Made by a program: the position numbers and the translations under genes
Shown: positions 11,865 to 21,610 of the stretch, piece after piece
Layout of the letters: each line of letters starts with the position of its first letter
How positions within the stretch are numbered: position 1 is the first letter of the stretch
Assembly (NCBI RefSeq): GCF_000004195.4
Contig: NC_030677.2
Coordinates: 176,564,019 to 176,628,018 of the forward strand
Source of the DNA: Xenopus tropicalis
Taxonomy: Eukaryota; Chordata; Amphibia; Anura; Pipidae
Length of the DNA: 64,000 nt
Direction: 5' to 3'
Notes under the pieces: generated by a model
What the model was told of the DNA's origin: nothing
The model's input: only the letters and a program-made list of their open reading frames with translations
Database searches by the model: none

Positions 11865-12340
11865 ACCTTCTGGACCCTAGGGTTTACCCTTTGGTCAAGC
11901 GGGTTAGGGTTGAAATTTGGGCACCCAGTGTGGGTTCAGGTTGGGTGCAAGTCAGACTGAGGAATTACACTCTGCTCCCAAAGTTTTCCTGTCTTGGAAC
12001 CTAAGGCACAAGCAGAAGTAGCGTTCAGAGCAAAAAGACATGGGTACGGGTTGGGTGCAGATCCTACAATGGCAATATTTTGCTGGTTAAAGTATTGCAG
12101 GTTAGGGTTAGGTGTGGGTTAAAGTATTGCAGGTTAGGGTTAGGTGTGGGTTAAAGTATTGCAGGTTAGGGTCAGGTGTGGGTTAAACTATTGCAGGTTA
12201 GGGTCTGGTGTGGGTTAAAGTATTGTAGGTTAGGGTCTGGTGTGGGTTAAAGTATTGCAGGTTAGGGTCTGGTGTGGGTTAAGGTTTTACGGGTTAGGGT
12301 TTGGTGCGGGTTGAGTTTCTCCTGACCCGGGTATTACTAC
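11865..12340. repeat. TTAGGG-rich 32-bp tandem array within a GGGTT-rich repeat
   Basis: From about 12073 to 12315 a 32-bp unit (GGGTTAAAGTATTGCAGGTT followed by AGGGTTAGGTGT or AGGGTCTGGTGT) is repeated about seven times. The flanks (11870-12070 and 12300-12340) are also rich in GGGTT and contain CGGGTTAGGGTT and GACCCGGG, so the array seems to have grown inside a longer dispersed repeat of this composition. The TTAGGG words are not in a pure 6-bp telomeric array. Confidence 0.85.
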
Positions 12341-12779
12341 TCCTTGACTGGTGCAGCGTTGACTTAACAGTAGAGGACATTTGCCTACCATGACTGAACG
12401 TAATAGCACACATAACCCCTAGTGCACAATGACAAATGACAAGCCCAGTATGGGATTGAAGAGCCACAGTTACAAACTATAATTAGTACAAACATCTTAG
12501 AATTTATGAGTTGACAATGACTTTAGGAATGACTACATTAACCTGAAGCCACATCGCATTATGAGTTACCTGACCATGCCAGTTACCAACCCAGGCAGAC
12601 CGCGCAGGAAAATAAAGATAGGCAACCAGACTGGTCTCCTTTCAAGACCCATGCTCATGGAGTAATAGCAGTATTGGGGAGCTCAACTCTCTGTTAACTT
12701 ACCCAAACGGGTATCAGGTGCAAATACTGGAAGAACCTCACCTTGCATGGGGGTCAATATCCAACAGCAAATTAATCCA

Positions 12780-12900
12780 GTAGCACACTTTTTGCAAGCC
12801 GTGTAAAAAAGTTTTTATTTGCCCAAGTACATACAAAAAACAAGAGCAACGTTTCGGGACCCTTTCTCAAGCTAATGGTGCACTATTTAGTGTTCAACTT
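12780..12900 (-). repeat. Repeat with a GAGAAAGG...CGAAACGTTG motif
   Basis: It reads GCAACGTTTCGGGACCCTTT and CTCAAG on the + strand, that is, CTTGAGAAAGGGTCCCGAAACGTTGC on the minus strand with its central inverted GGGTCCC. The same arrangement recurs at 26600-26670 and 62095-62130 in otherwise different elements. The remainder of 12340-13313 shows nothing I can name. Confidence 0.55.
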
Positions 12901-13311
12901 ATAAAGGTTGTGAAATGGGTGGGGATAGAGAAAACCTCCCCTACTCCAGTGATAGCATGGTTAATTACAACAATTTAACCCCGTATGTGCATACTGACAA
13001 CCAATACTTGAAAATTCTTATATATAGAAAAGTGTTAAGAAATATACATTTAGTCCACATATGTGCATAATTCAAATCATTGTGTCAGATATTAACATAG
13101 TGTATAGCTGGAACACTCATCTCTAAAACGTATAGAGGACTAGTTCAGCATATCATACTCAGTACCTCCCTGAGACTCATTGTAGTATGCTGGAATAATC
13201 TCCCACTCACAGTGTATCCAGTGTTATCCAGTTAGTAACTCATGCTCATGGAGTGACTTAACAATCTAACTGTTGGCTATTAGTCCTATCAACCTTAGGC
13301 CTCCATACCAT

Positions 13312-13490
13312 AGTTACATAGTTCAGTTGGGTTGAAAAAAGACCAAGTTCAACCTTTCCAAATGAACCCCAGTGCACATATATAAGCACACTCCTACCGA
13401 CCTATCTATACACTCACATATATAAACTATATATACCAATATCTATACTAATTGTAGATTTTAGAATCACAGTAGCCTTGGATATTATTC
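13312..13490 (-). mobile_element. CR1-like LINE 3' end fragment
   Basis: Read on the minus strand, this matches the end of the LINE at 18235-18405. It contains CCAAGGCTACTGTGATTC, then GTGAGTGTATAGAT, then GAACTTGGTCTTTTTTCAAC and an ATGTAACTATG tail. It covers the last codons plus the 3' UTR. Insertion was in the opposite orientation to the 16.4-kb copy, and the fragment is several percent diverged. Confidence 0.85.
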
Positions 13491-15669
13491 ACACAAGCTG
13501 TGTCAGAAAGACAATAAACAGAAACAAAAACTTTACCGCCAGATAATCTGTATCTTCAAGAAAGATTAAAAAAAAGGGGGGGGGAGGCTGCCCCCTGCCA
13601 TGTACTGCCCTGACTTCCAGTTCCTGTCTATGTTACCCCCCCCCCCCATCCTGCTGCACAATATTGCATCCCCCTGCTAGCCCCATCATGGCACCTGCTC
13701 CCTGTTACCAATCCAGGAGTCTCTGTATAATCCCTTTATATCTAGTTACCTGTGTCTAGCTGATGTGCCACTTTAATGACGTATAGAAGAAAATATTTAT
13801 GGCAAAGAGGGCTTTTGGGGTTTTTTTCTTTGCTGTTCTTCTTTCATCTGACCCTACTTTCCCCAGTACCCCCAAACCATCAAGCCAATAACTTGGCTAC
13901 TAGACTAGACCAGGGGATAATCAGGCTACAGATGGCTTGTGAAGGAGATCAGGAAGGAACTGAATGTGAAAAACCAAGCAAGGTGTTGTCCAAAACATTA
14001 GAGCAATACATTATTATTACTGCTAAACTAAAATAATTCCAGGAAGAATACTCCAGGTGCAAGTAGTACATCTATTCCATTTGTGTTATTGTAATAATTA
14101 GGAACATTTTGTCAGCAGGTTTTTTTCCAAAATTTCTAAGGCCAAATGTATAAACCCAAGGGGCTTTATGATTTAGGAGAAATGTGCAAAAGAGGTTTTC
14201 AAAAAACTTTAAGCTGGAAGTGTTGTAGCTCACACCATGCTGTGTTATTTATAGTGTTTGCAGCATAGTATCTGCATGATGGAAGCTTTTCTCCCCATTT
14301 ATTTATGCTGCTATGGACAGGAGAGGTGGATTAGGTACTGTGAAAGCATTACTGAAGTTTTACAGCAGTGGTTCCTATCACACATACTTTTTGATTAATG
14401 GACAAGCAGGAGCGTAGGGAATGTTATCCATATGTGCATCTCTAATCTAAGTCTCCTAGCAAGGCAAGCAGATGGGATGATGAGGCATTGGCTGTGACAG
14501 TGTCAAGGAGATCGATGCCAATGTTCAAAAATCAAAATGAAATCTTCAGTTAGTGTAATGAATTGGTCTGATTGGCAAGTACTTCGTTTAGTGGACCCAG
14601 GTTAATACATGAAAATAGAAACACAGCAAAGACACAGGATTAGGTATTTGCTGGGGTCATTTACAAGTGCAGTGTGCAAAGTGCAATTCTGAGTGCAAGT
14701 TGTCATATTTTTTTTTTACCAACAATGCTGCATTTTCCCCTATAATTTCCCCCATAAGAAGGAGATGTGTCTGAAACAATTTTGTCCGATGCATTAAAAC
14801 TAGCACGACTGCACTTGCTCACCGTGAATCAACCACAGTAGCACTGAAAACCTTTCTAGTCAGGGTTTTGTCCTTTCTGTCTCTCACCATCAAAACTACA
14901 TTTGTGTGTGATTGTTTTAGGTGCAATTGTGCTGCGCCTATTGACACAGGCCACTGTGGGAACCCTTTGAGGTGGCGGGACTCAATAGACACATTTGTAG
15001 AAAATTTGGAACAGGAGTTTGAATAAAGGCAGTGGTTCAACTATTAGGAAGACTGTGGAGCGGATTTTGACTCAAGTCCTTTTAATGAACGGAAAAACTT
15101 TGTCCAAAACTGTGCCAAAAGTTGCACAACCATAACTGCAACTGTACGATTCCTACTGTGTTTCTCCTGTATCGCCTTCATACATACCCTTGGTCAGTGG
15201 GCAGGAAGTGGTTGTTCTTCACTTCCTGCCCAAAACCTTGAGCCATTTGACTCTAAGCACTCCTTTCTAGTCAATCACCTCTTATCATCCTCTGCCAGTG
15301 GGTCTGCGTCCTGCCTCCACATGCTGAACATGACAACAAGTATCCAAGGAGAATAACAAATCATGATGGAGACTTAAGAAAGAGGCATGTGTGCTCAATG
15401 GCCACTGGACCCAACAATGTTTGCTACTCAGTGGACATTTCTTGAGTGGAAGGAGAGGGGGTTAAATATAGAGATAGACCCATGAAAGGAGTGTAGCTAT
15501 TTTTGTAAGAGAGACTTCAACCCACAGTTGATGTTTGAAAAACCCCTGCTTTCTTTCTTTTTTTCTCTATATTCCTTCTGAACACTTTAGGACACATCTA
15601 TCTGTACTGAAGCTGCACATCACTACTCCCAAACACAAACTGCTGCTTATTTTACAGTAACAAGTCTTA
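13491..15669. other. Intergenic sequence, no gene seen
   Basis: Contains a poly-G run near 13576 and a poly-C run near 13636, but no recognised repeat family or coding exon. The open frames at 13776-14036 (+) and 14819-15040 (-) have no recognisable domain or codon pattern. Confidence 0.4.
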
Positions 15670-15671
15670 TA

Positions 15672-15991
15672 CAGGTATGGGACCTGATATCCAGAATACT
15701 TGGGACCTGGGGTTTTCCGGATAAAGGATCTTTCCGTAATTTGGATCTCCATAACTAAAGTCTGCTAAAATTTAAATATTGAATAAACCCAATAGGATAG
15801 TTTTGCCCCCAATAAGGGGTAATTATATCTTAGTTGGGATCAAGTACAAGGTACTGTTTTATTATTACACAGAAAAAGAACAGAAAGAAAACTTAGAATT
15901 ATTTGCTTATAATGGAGTCTATGGGAGATGTCCTTTCCGTAATTTGGAACTTTTTGGATAATGGGTCTCTGGATAAGGGATCCCATATCTG
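15672..15991 (-). mobile_element. TA-flanked CAGGTATGGGA MITE, copy 2
   Basis: TA plus CAGGTATGGGACCTGATATC on the left and GGGATCCCATATCTG plus TA on the right. The internal words GGATCTCCATAACT, AAACCCAATAGGAT, CAAGTACAAGGTACTGTTTT and TTAGAATTATTTGCTTA show that it runs opposite to copy 1. The open frame at 15779-15961 lies wholly inside it and is spurious. Confidence 0.9.
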
Positions 15992-16429
15992 TACTTTGTT
16001 ATTCATTTAATGTTATTACTAATCAATATTAACCAATATTTAATATCTCATTCCGTCTACTCACAACTGACATTTATCTTTGCCACTGATCCTCTCCTCA
16101 CTGTCAGTACAGTTGTTTATTATCATTCCCTTCCCCCTGTATTCTACTTTCAGATCTAACCCAGCTGTCAAACTATTGTCCCACACAGCAGACCAAATTA
16201 TTTTAGCCTTTTTAGTGCCCCATGCCCTTCTGCCTGTACAAGCCATGTTATACACATGTTGTTTAAAAATATGAAAATGTAAAAAAAAAAAAATTCTGTG
16301 CTGCTTGCACTTTGGGTTGTGAGTACATCACTCAGTTTACATGTTCAGTTCTCTGCAGATATGATTTATTGCTATACGAATCTCTATTTGTTGCAATAAA
16401 AACGTGCAATAAAAACGTGCTTTTAGGGC
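15992..16429. other. Flank upstream of the LINE, nothing recognised
   Basis: AT-rich sequence with a 13-nt run of A (16280-16292). Just before the LINE is a short tandem duplication of GCAATAAAAACGT (about 16393-16420). Confidence 0.4.
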
Positions 16430-18410
16430 ACTCAAGTTAGCTGGGACAGTGGAAACTTTCATCAGGTACAAGGAAGCAAATAAAGCATGCAAAAAAGCTA
16501 TCAGGCAAGCTAAAATAGAGATGGAAAGGGATATTGCAGCTAGGAGTAAAAAGAATCCAAAATTATTTTTTAATTATGTGAATAGTAAAAAAATGAAGCA
16601 AGAAGGGGTGGGAACTTTATTATCACGGGGGGGTACGTTGGTTGATGAAAACGGGGAAAAAGCTGAAATTTTGAACTCTTATTTTTCATCTGTCTATACA
16701 TCTGAGGAGCCAGATAATGAAGGCTTCCCTTGTAATATGCCCAGTTCTAGTAATTTAGCTACGGACGCATGGGTCACTCGGGAGGAAATTCAAAAGAGAC
16801 TTGAACATGTAAAGGTAAACAAAGGTCCAGGGCCGGATGGGATTCATCCCAGGGTATTAAATGAGCTGAGCGCTGTGATTGCCAAGCCTCTTCACTTAAT
16901 TTTTCAGGATTCATTGAGGTTTGGCATGGTGCCAAGAGACTGGCGGATTGCTAATGTGGTGCCGTTATTTAAAAAGGGATCCCGTTCTCAGCCTGAAAAC
17001 TATAGGCCTGTTAGTCTGACATCAGTAGTAGGAAAACTTTTGGAAGGGGTAATAAGGGATAGGGTACTTGAATACATTGCAGTTCACAATACTATTAGTT
17101 TGTGCCAGCATAGTTTTATGCGTAACCTTGATGCTGGAATGGCAGTTGATGTCATCTACTTGGACTTTGCTAAAGCGTTTGATACAGTACCTCACAGAAG
17201 GTTAATGATCAAATTAAGGAATATTGGCCTAGAACATAATATTTGTAATTGGATAGAGAACTGGCTGAAGGATAGAGTACAAAGAGTGGTTGTAAATGGA
17301 ACATTTTCTAATTGGGCCAGTTTGGTTAGTGGAGTACCGCAGGGGTCAGTCCTTGGGCCTTTGCTGTTTAACTTGTTTATTAATGACCTGGAGGTGGGCA
17401 TAGACAGTACTGTGTCTATTTTTGCTGATGACACTAAATTGTGCAAAACTATAAGTTCCATGCAGGATGCTGCCGCTTTGCAGAGCGATTTGACAAAATT
17501 AGATAACTGGGCAGCAAACTGGAAAATGAGGTTCAATGTTGATAAGTGCAAAGTTATGCACTTTGGTAGAAATAATATAAACGCAAACTATCTACTGAAT
17601 GGTAGTGTGTTGGGGGTATCCTTAATGGAGAAGGATCTAGGGGTTTTTGTAGATCACAAGTTGTCTAATTCCAGGCAGTGTCATTCTGTGGCTACTAAAG
17701 CAAATAAAGTGCTGTCTTGTATAAAAAAGGGCATTGACTCAAGGGATGAGAACATAATTTTGCCCCTTTATAGGTCCCTGGTAAGGCCTCACCTTGAGTA
17801 TGCAGTGCAGTTTTGGGCTCCAGTCCTTAAGAAGGATATTAATGAGCTGGAGAGAGTGCAGAGACGTGCAACTAAACTGGTTAAGGGGATGGAAGATTTA
17901 AACTATGAGGTGAGACTGTCAGGGTTGGGGTTGTTTTCTCTGGAAAAGAGGCGCTTGAGAGGGGACATGATTACTCTGTACAAGTACATTAGAGGGGATT
18001 ATAGGCAGTTGGGGGATGTTCTTTTTTCCCATAAAAACAATCAACGCACCAGAGGTCACCCCTTTAGATTAGAGGAAAGGAGCTTCCATTTGAAGCAGCG
18101 TAGGGGGTTTTTCACGGTGAGGGCAGTGAGGTTGTGGAATGCCCTTCCTAGTGATGTGGTAATGGCAGATTCTGTTAATGCCTTTAAGAGGGGCCTGGAT
18201 GAGTTCTTGATCAATCAGAATATCCAAGGCTATTGTGATACTAATATCTACAGTTAGTACTAGTGGTTGTATTTATAGTTTATGTATGTGAGTGTATAGA
18301 TTGGTAGGTGTGGGTTAGGTGTGCTGGGTTTACTTGGATGGGTTGAACTTGATGGACAATGGTCTTTTTTCAACCCTATGTAACTATGTAACTATGTAAC
18401 TATGTAATAA
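16430..18410 (+). mobile_element. 5'-truncated CR1-like non-LTR retrotransposon
   Basis: The element begins in the part of the second open frame just before the reverse transcriptase, so ORF1 and the endonuclease are missing. After the ORF comes about 150 bp of 3' UTR ending in a hairpin-like GGTTGAACTTGATGGAC ... TCTTTTTTCAACC, then a tandem tail of ATGTAACT units (about 18376-18405). Octamer tails and heavy 5' truncation are typical of the CR1 clade. Two further 3'-end fragments lie at 13312 and 60291. No target duplication was identified. Confidence 0.9.
16449..18257 (+). CDS. CR1-like reverse transcriptase ORF (truncated, internal deletion)
   Basis: A 602-codon open frame encodes the reverse transcriptase of a non-LTR retrotransposon, which copies its RNA at a nicked target site. 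In order are NKGPGPDGIHPRVLNEL, NYRPVSLTSVVGKLLE, YLDFAKAFDTVPH (first catalytic Asp near residue 239), SGVPQGSVLGPLLFNLFIND (about 294-313), the catalytic FADDTKL (about 325-331), and the C-terminal block LVRPHLEYAVQFWAP ... ERVQRRATKLV ... FSLEKRRLRGDM ... FFTVRAVRLWNALPSDVV. It has no stop or frameshift, suggesting a fairly young copy. Around residue 226 (QHSFMR joined to NLDAGMAVD) some 15-25 residues expected in this family are absent, an in-frame deletion in the fingers/palm region. The first ATG is internal to the original protein, so this is not an autonomous gene. The minus-strand frame at 17192-17551 is a shadow. Confidence 0.93.
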   Translation: METFIRYKEANKACKKAIRQAKIEMERDIAARSKKNPKLFFNYVNSKKMKQEGVGTLLSRGGTLVDENGEKAEILNSYFSSVYTSEEPDNEGFPCNMPSSSNLATDAWVTREEIQKRLEHVKVNKGPGPDGIHPRVLNELSAVIAKPLHLIFQDSLRFGMVPRDWRIANVVPLFKKGSRSQPENYRPVSLTSVVGKLLEGVIRDRVLEYIAVHNTISLCQHSFMRNLDAGMAVDVIYLDFAKAFDTVPHRRLMIKLRNIGLEHNICNWIENWLKDRVQRVVVNGTFSNWASLVSGVPQGSVLGPLLFNLFINDLEVGIDSTVSIFADDTKLCKTISSMQDAAALQSDLTKLDNWAANWKMRFNVDKCKVMHFGRNNINANYLLNGSVLGVSLMEKDLGVFVDHKLSNSRQCHSVATKANKVLSCIKKGIDSRDENIILPLYRSLVRPHLEYAVQFWAPVLKKDINELERVQRRATKLVKGMEDLNYEVRLSGLGLFSLEKRRLRGDMITLYKYIRGDYRQLGDVLFSHKNNQRTRGHPFRLEERSFHLKQRRGFFTVRAVRLWNALPSDVVMADSVNAFKRGLDEFLINQNIQGYCDTNIYS

Positions 18411-19240
18411 GCTTGTATCAATTATAGCAGGTTCCTTAATGTTATCTTTAAATATCTGAAAAATCACAGAATTCAGTTTTTTAAGCAAATGTTATTCTTT
18501 GAATATATCATCCATATCGATATGCCCAGGAAATGTTTAAAACTCACATTTAAAAATTGCTGTGTGTTTGTAGTAAACACATAAATGTAATTTATGGCCA
18601 AATTTAAGATTTTAGAGATGTAGAAAGAGGAACGTGAATAAAATGTACTTCTGTTCTATGTTATTTGTTCTATTATTTTACAGAAAAGTTTCTCCCTAAA
18701 TGTATTTCTGTATGTGTGTGAGTGGGTACATGGCAGAACACACCTGCATCTTGGAAAACATGTATGTACATGTATGACATGAAAGCAGTGACCATATAGT
18801 ATTAGATGCATACAAGTCTACTACCGTATGTACTGCACCGCTGAGCATTTAATGATTGATTCTATTATATTATAATTATTATTTATTATTATTAATCCTG
18901 GATTTGACCTTGTCCATTATGTTACAGGGTCATTATGAAGTTCCTAAAAATATTTTGTATGTGCATTTGTGTATATGGCAGAACACACAGGTTTCTTGAA
19001 TAATAGTATGTATTGTTACACTGTACATATGGAGGTGCTGCATTTAAAGGGGGTGTATGCTGGGCAGCCAGTTACACAGGGGGAGCTGTGTAATTGGCAT
19101 TAAGTCAAGGGCTCTGTTGTACTGAGTAGTTCTACAGTTTTACACTGTGGTGAGCACCATAAACCCCATGGGCACAAGTGCTTCTTGGTTGGGCCTTAAG
19201 GGACATATTTTGTACCATGTTGTAGCACTTGTGACCTTGG
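18411..19240. other. Intergenic sequence, nothing recognised
   Basis: AT-rich with a short ATT/TTA-rich patch near 18865-18895. Two similar phrases, CATGGCAGAACACAC near 18729 and TATGGCAGAACACACAG near 18974, sit in similar contexts (ATGTGTGTG / TGTGTATATGG) and may be an old local duplication. Confidence 0.4.
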
Positions 19241-19249
19241 GATTAGTAA

Positions 19250-19914
19250 GTGCAGAGTCGGACTGGTCCACCAGGACACCAGGAAAAATCCTGGGAGGCC
19301 CTGCCACCCACCCTCAAGCTAGCCACCCACCCCAAGCTAGCCACCTGCCCCCAAGTTAGCCACCCGCCCCAAGCTAGCCACCCACCCCAAGCTAGCCACC
19401 TGCCCCCAAGTTAGCCACCCGCCCCAAGCTAGCCACCCACCCCAAGCTAGCCACCCGCCCCAAGCTAGCCACCCACCCCAAGCTAGCCACCTGCCCCCAA
19501 GCTAGCCACCCGCCCCAAGCTAGCCGCCCACCCCCAAGCTAGCCACCCACCCCCAAGCTAGCCACCCGCCCCAAGCTAGCCACCCGCCCCCAAGCTAGCC
19601 ACCCGCCCCAGGCTAGCCACCCGCCCCAAGCTAGCCACCTGCCCCCAAGCTAGCCACCTGCCCCCAAGCTAGCCACCCACCCCCAAGCTAGCCACCCGCC
19701 CCCAAGCTAGCCACCCACCCCAAGTTAGCCACCCGCCCCAAGCTAGCCACTCGCCCCAAGTTAGCCACCCGCCCCAAGTTAGCCACCCGCCCCAAGCTAG
19801 CCACCCGCCCCAAGCTAGCCACCCGCCCCCAAGCTAGCCACCCGCCCCCAAACTAGCCACCCGCCCCAAGCTAGCCACCCGCCCCCAAGCTAGCCACCCG
19901 CCCCCAAGCTAGCC
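19250..19914. repeat. 18/19-bp GC-rich minisatellite (about 33 copies)
   Basis: From about 19310 the unit GCCACCCGCCCCAAGCTA (18 bp, or 19 bp with one extra C) is repeated without interruption to 19914. Variants include CACCTGCCCCC, CCCACCCCC and AAGTTAG. The two unit lengths are interspersed. The left side (19253-19310: CAGAGTCGGACTGGTCCACC, AGGACACC, CCTGGGAGGCCCTG) looks like the end of a dispersed element, so this array also appears to have grown inside a mobile element. Any Pro/His/Ser-rich translation is an artefact. Confidence 0.9.
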
Positions 19915-20114
19915 ACCAGTGCACAATTACGGCTTGATAGAAACACATGGCTATCTTTCATGGGAGGATCTTTTCCATAACTTTGTGAACATGTGACATG
20001 TGAACACTCCCTGGCAGTTTTAACTTGCAGATAAAGACCTGCTTCTAAAAAGATTCTTTAAATGTCCTCCCCCTTATAAAGAAAACATATGCTATATATT
20101 GCTTCATTAATTTA

Positions 20115-20515
20115 TTAAAGAGGTTGTTTACCTTTGAATTAACTTTTAGTATTACATAGAATGAAATTTTCTGAAACAATTTGCAACTGGTTGTCATTTT
20201 TTACTATTTGTGGTTTTTGATTAGCAGCTCCACAGTTTGGAATTTCAGAGCTCTCTGGTTGCTAGGGTCTGAATTACCTTAGCATTAGAGAGTAGAATAG
20301 AGGATTTGCAAAAAAAAATATTAAAAATAATATAATAAAATTGTAGCCTTGCAGACATATGAGCTGCCGGGATCAATGACCCCCATGTAAAAGGTTAAAA
20401 GAGTCAGAGGAACAGAGCAAAAAATTTAAAAAATAAAGACCATTTGAAAATTTGCTAAGAACTGACCATTCTATAACATTCTAAAAGTTAACTTGAAGTT
20501 GAACTACCCCTTTAA
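20115..20515. mobile_element. T2/Kolobok-type MITE with TTAA target
   Basis: TTAAAGAGGTTGTTTACCTT and GAATTAACTTTTAGTAT on the left pair with AAAGTTAACTTGAAGTTG and AACTACCCCTTTAA on the right. TTAA is present at both ends (20115-20118 and 20512-20515). Internally it carries CAGAGCTCTCTGGTTGCTAG and TGAGCTGCCGGGATCAATGA, phrases familiar from a high-copy Xenopus family. The AGGRR start after TTAA fits the T2 group. Confidence 0.9.
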
Positions 20516-21344
20516 CAATTCCTACACATTGCCATACATTTATATATATATTTATTATAAGTTGTCCTTATTCAATACCAGGATCACTTGGCAGGATTGG
20601 GAATGATGGAAGCTACGGCAAAGAGTTGGCCACTGCTCCTGTATAAACAAAAGCTGTGTTTTCTGCACGCACCCAGATAAGTATATTGATAAAATAAATG
20701 CACCCCATATGTTTAGCGGTGAGCGTGACTTTCATTTTGCTGTGTCAAATAGGGCAGCAAATGTCTAGAATGTATAGAAAAAGAACTCGGCTAAATGCGC
20801 CCATTATACAGGTTCTTATCAGCCGACACACATTCTGCACAGCGCAAGGTAAGGAGAGGTCACATGTATTTTTCCTTCTATTCCCATCTAATTTACAGAA
20901 CGCTTGCAACATGATTCGCTGCTGAATTTGATCACATAAAAGAGCCTTGTTTTATACAGACCCAAACATCTAAATAAGAACTTGACAGCTGACGTTTTGT
21001 TTTCTACATGTTTTCTACATTCTGGGCGGCTGCCTATAAAAACACAGTTGTGGAAAATATAATCCCTAGGAAATAAAATACTGATTCTAGCAATCTGGGT
21101 CCAAATAAAAAAAAATCACAAAATGTGTTTTAGAAATTTCACTCAATTTATCTTGGAAGATGGAGTGAGATGAGGGGGCGTTACAAAGACAGAAATAGTA
21201 ATATCTTCAAATTAAAGTCATATTCATCTTCAGAGTTTTCCTGTTACATGTGTGTTTTTTTAAGACTTATGTTTTTTACAACCCAAACAAGCAAATCCCA
21301 GTTCTACTGAAAAACAAAGTATTGTGTGGAATTGAGTTTTAACA
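20516..21344. other. Intergenic sequence, no gene seen
   Basis: AT-rich. The 75-codon frame at 20698-20925 shows no recognisable domain. No repeat family was identified. Confidence 0.4.
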
Positions 21345-21610
21345 GAAGGGTTTAAACAGTTTGGAGAAAACTTTCAATGTGTGATTTTGGAAGCCTTCCA
21401 TAGGACTCAATGGCACTCTACAGATCCAACCTGGCCAAAAGATAGTCAAGATACCAAAGCTTGAATGACTTCCGAAATGGTTGTAGTCTTTGTGAAAAAT
21501 ATGACTTTTTCGTGGAACGAAAACCACAAAAAAGTTTTAGAATTTTAATGATATTATTGTGGTCATTACAAAAAGCTCTATAAATTAGAAAATGAATGGG
21601 CCCCGAAATG
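21345..21610. mobile_element. Solo, unexpanded copy of the 52-bp-array element
   Basis: It contains TGATTTTGGAAGCCTTCCAT, AGGACTCAATGGCACTCT, CCAACCTGGCC, AGATAGTCAAGATACCAAAG and CTTGAATGA, and ends AATGGGCCCC. This is the same order as the 9.0-10.1 kb element, but with a single copy of the unit that is repeated about 15 times there. It serves as the ancestral-state comparison. Confidence 0.8.

Noticed and set aside
12073..12315. Interstitial telomere from a chromosome fusion
   Set aside because: The unit is 32 bp with only partial TTAGGG content and lies in a GGGTT-rich dispersed repeat, so a fusion relic is not supported.
17192..17551. Minus-strand 119-codon frame
   Set aside because: Shadow of the LINE reverse-transcriptase frame on the opposite strand.
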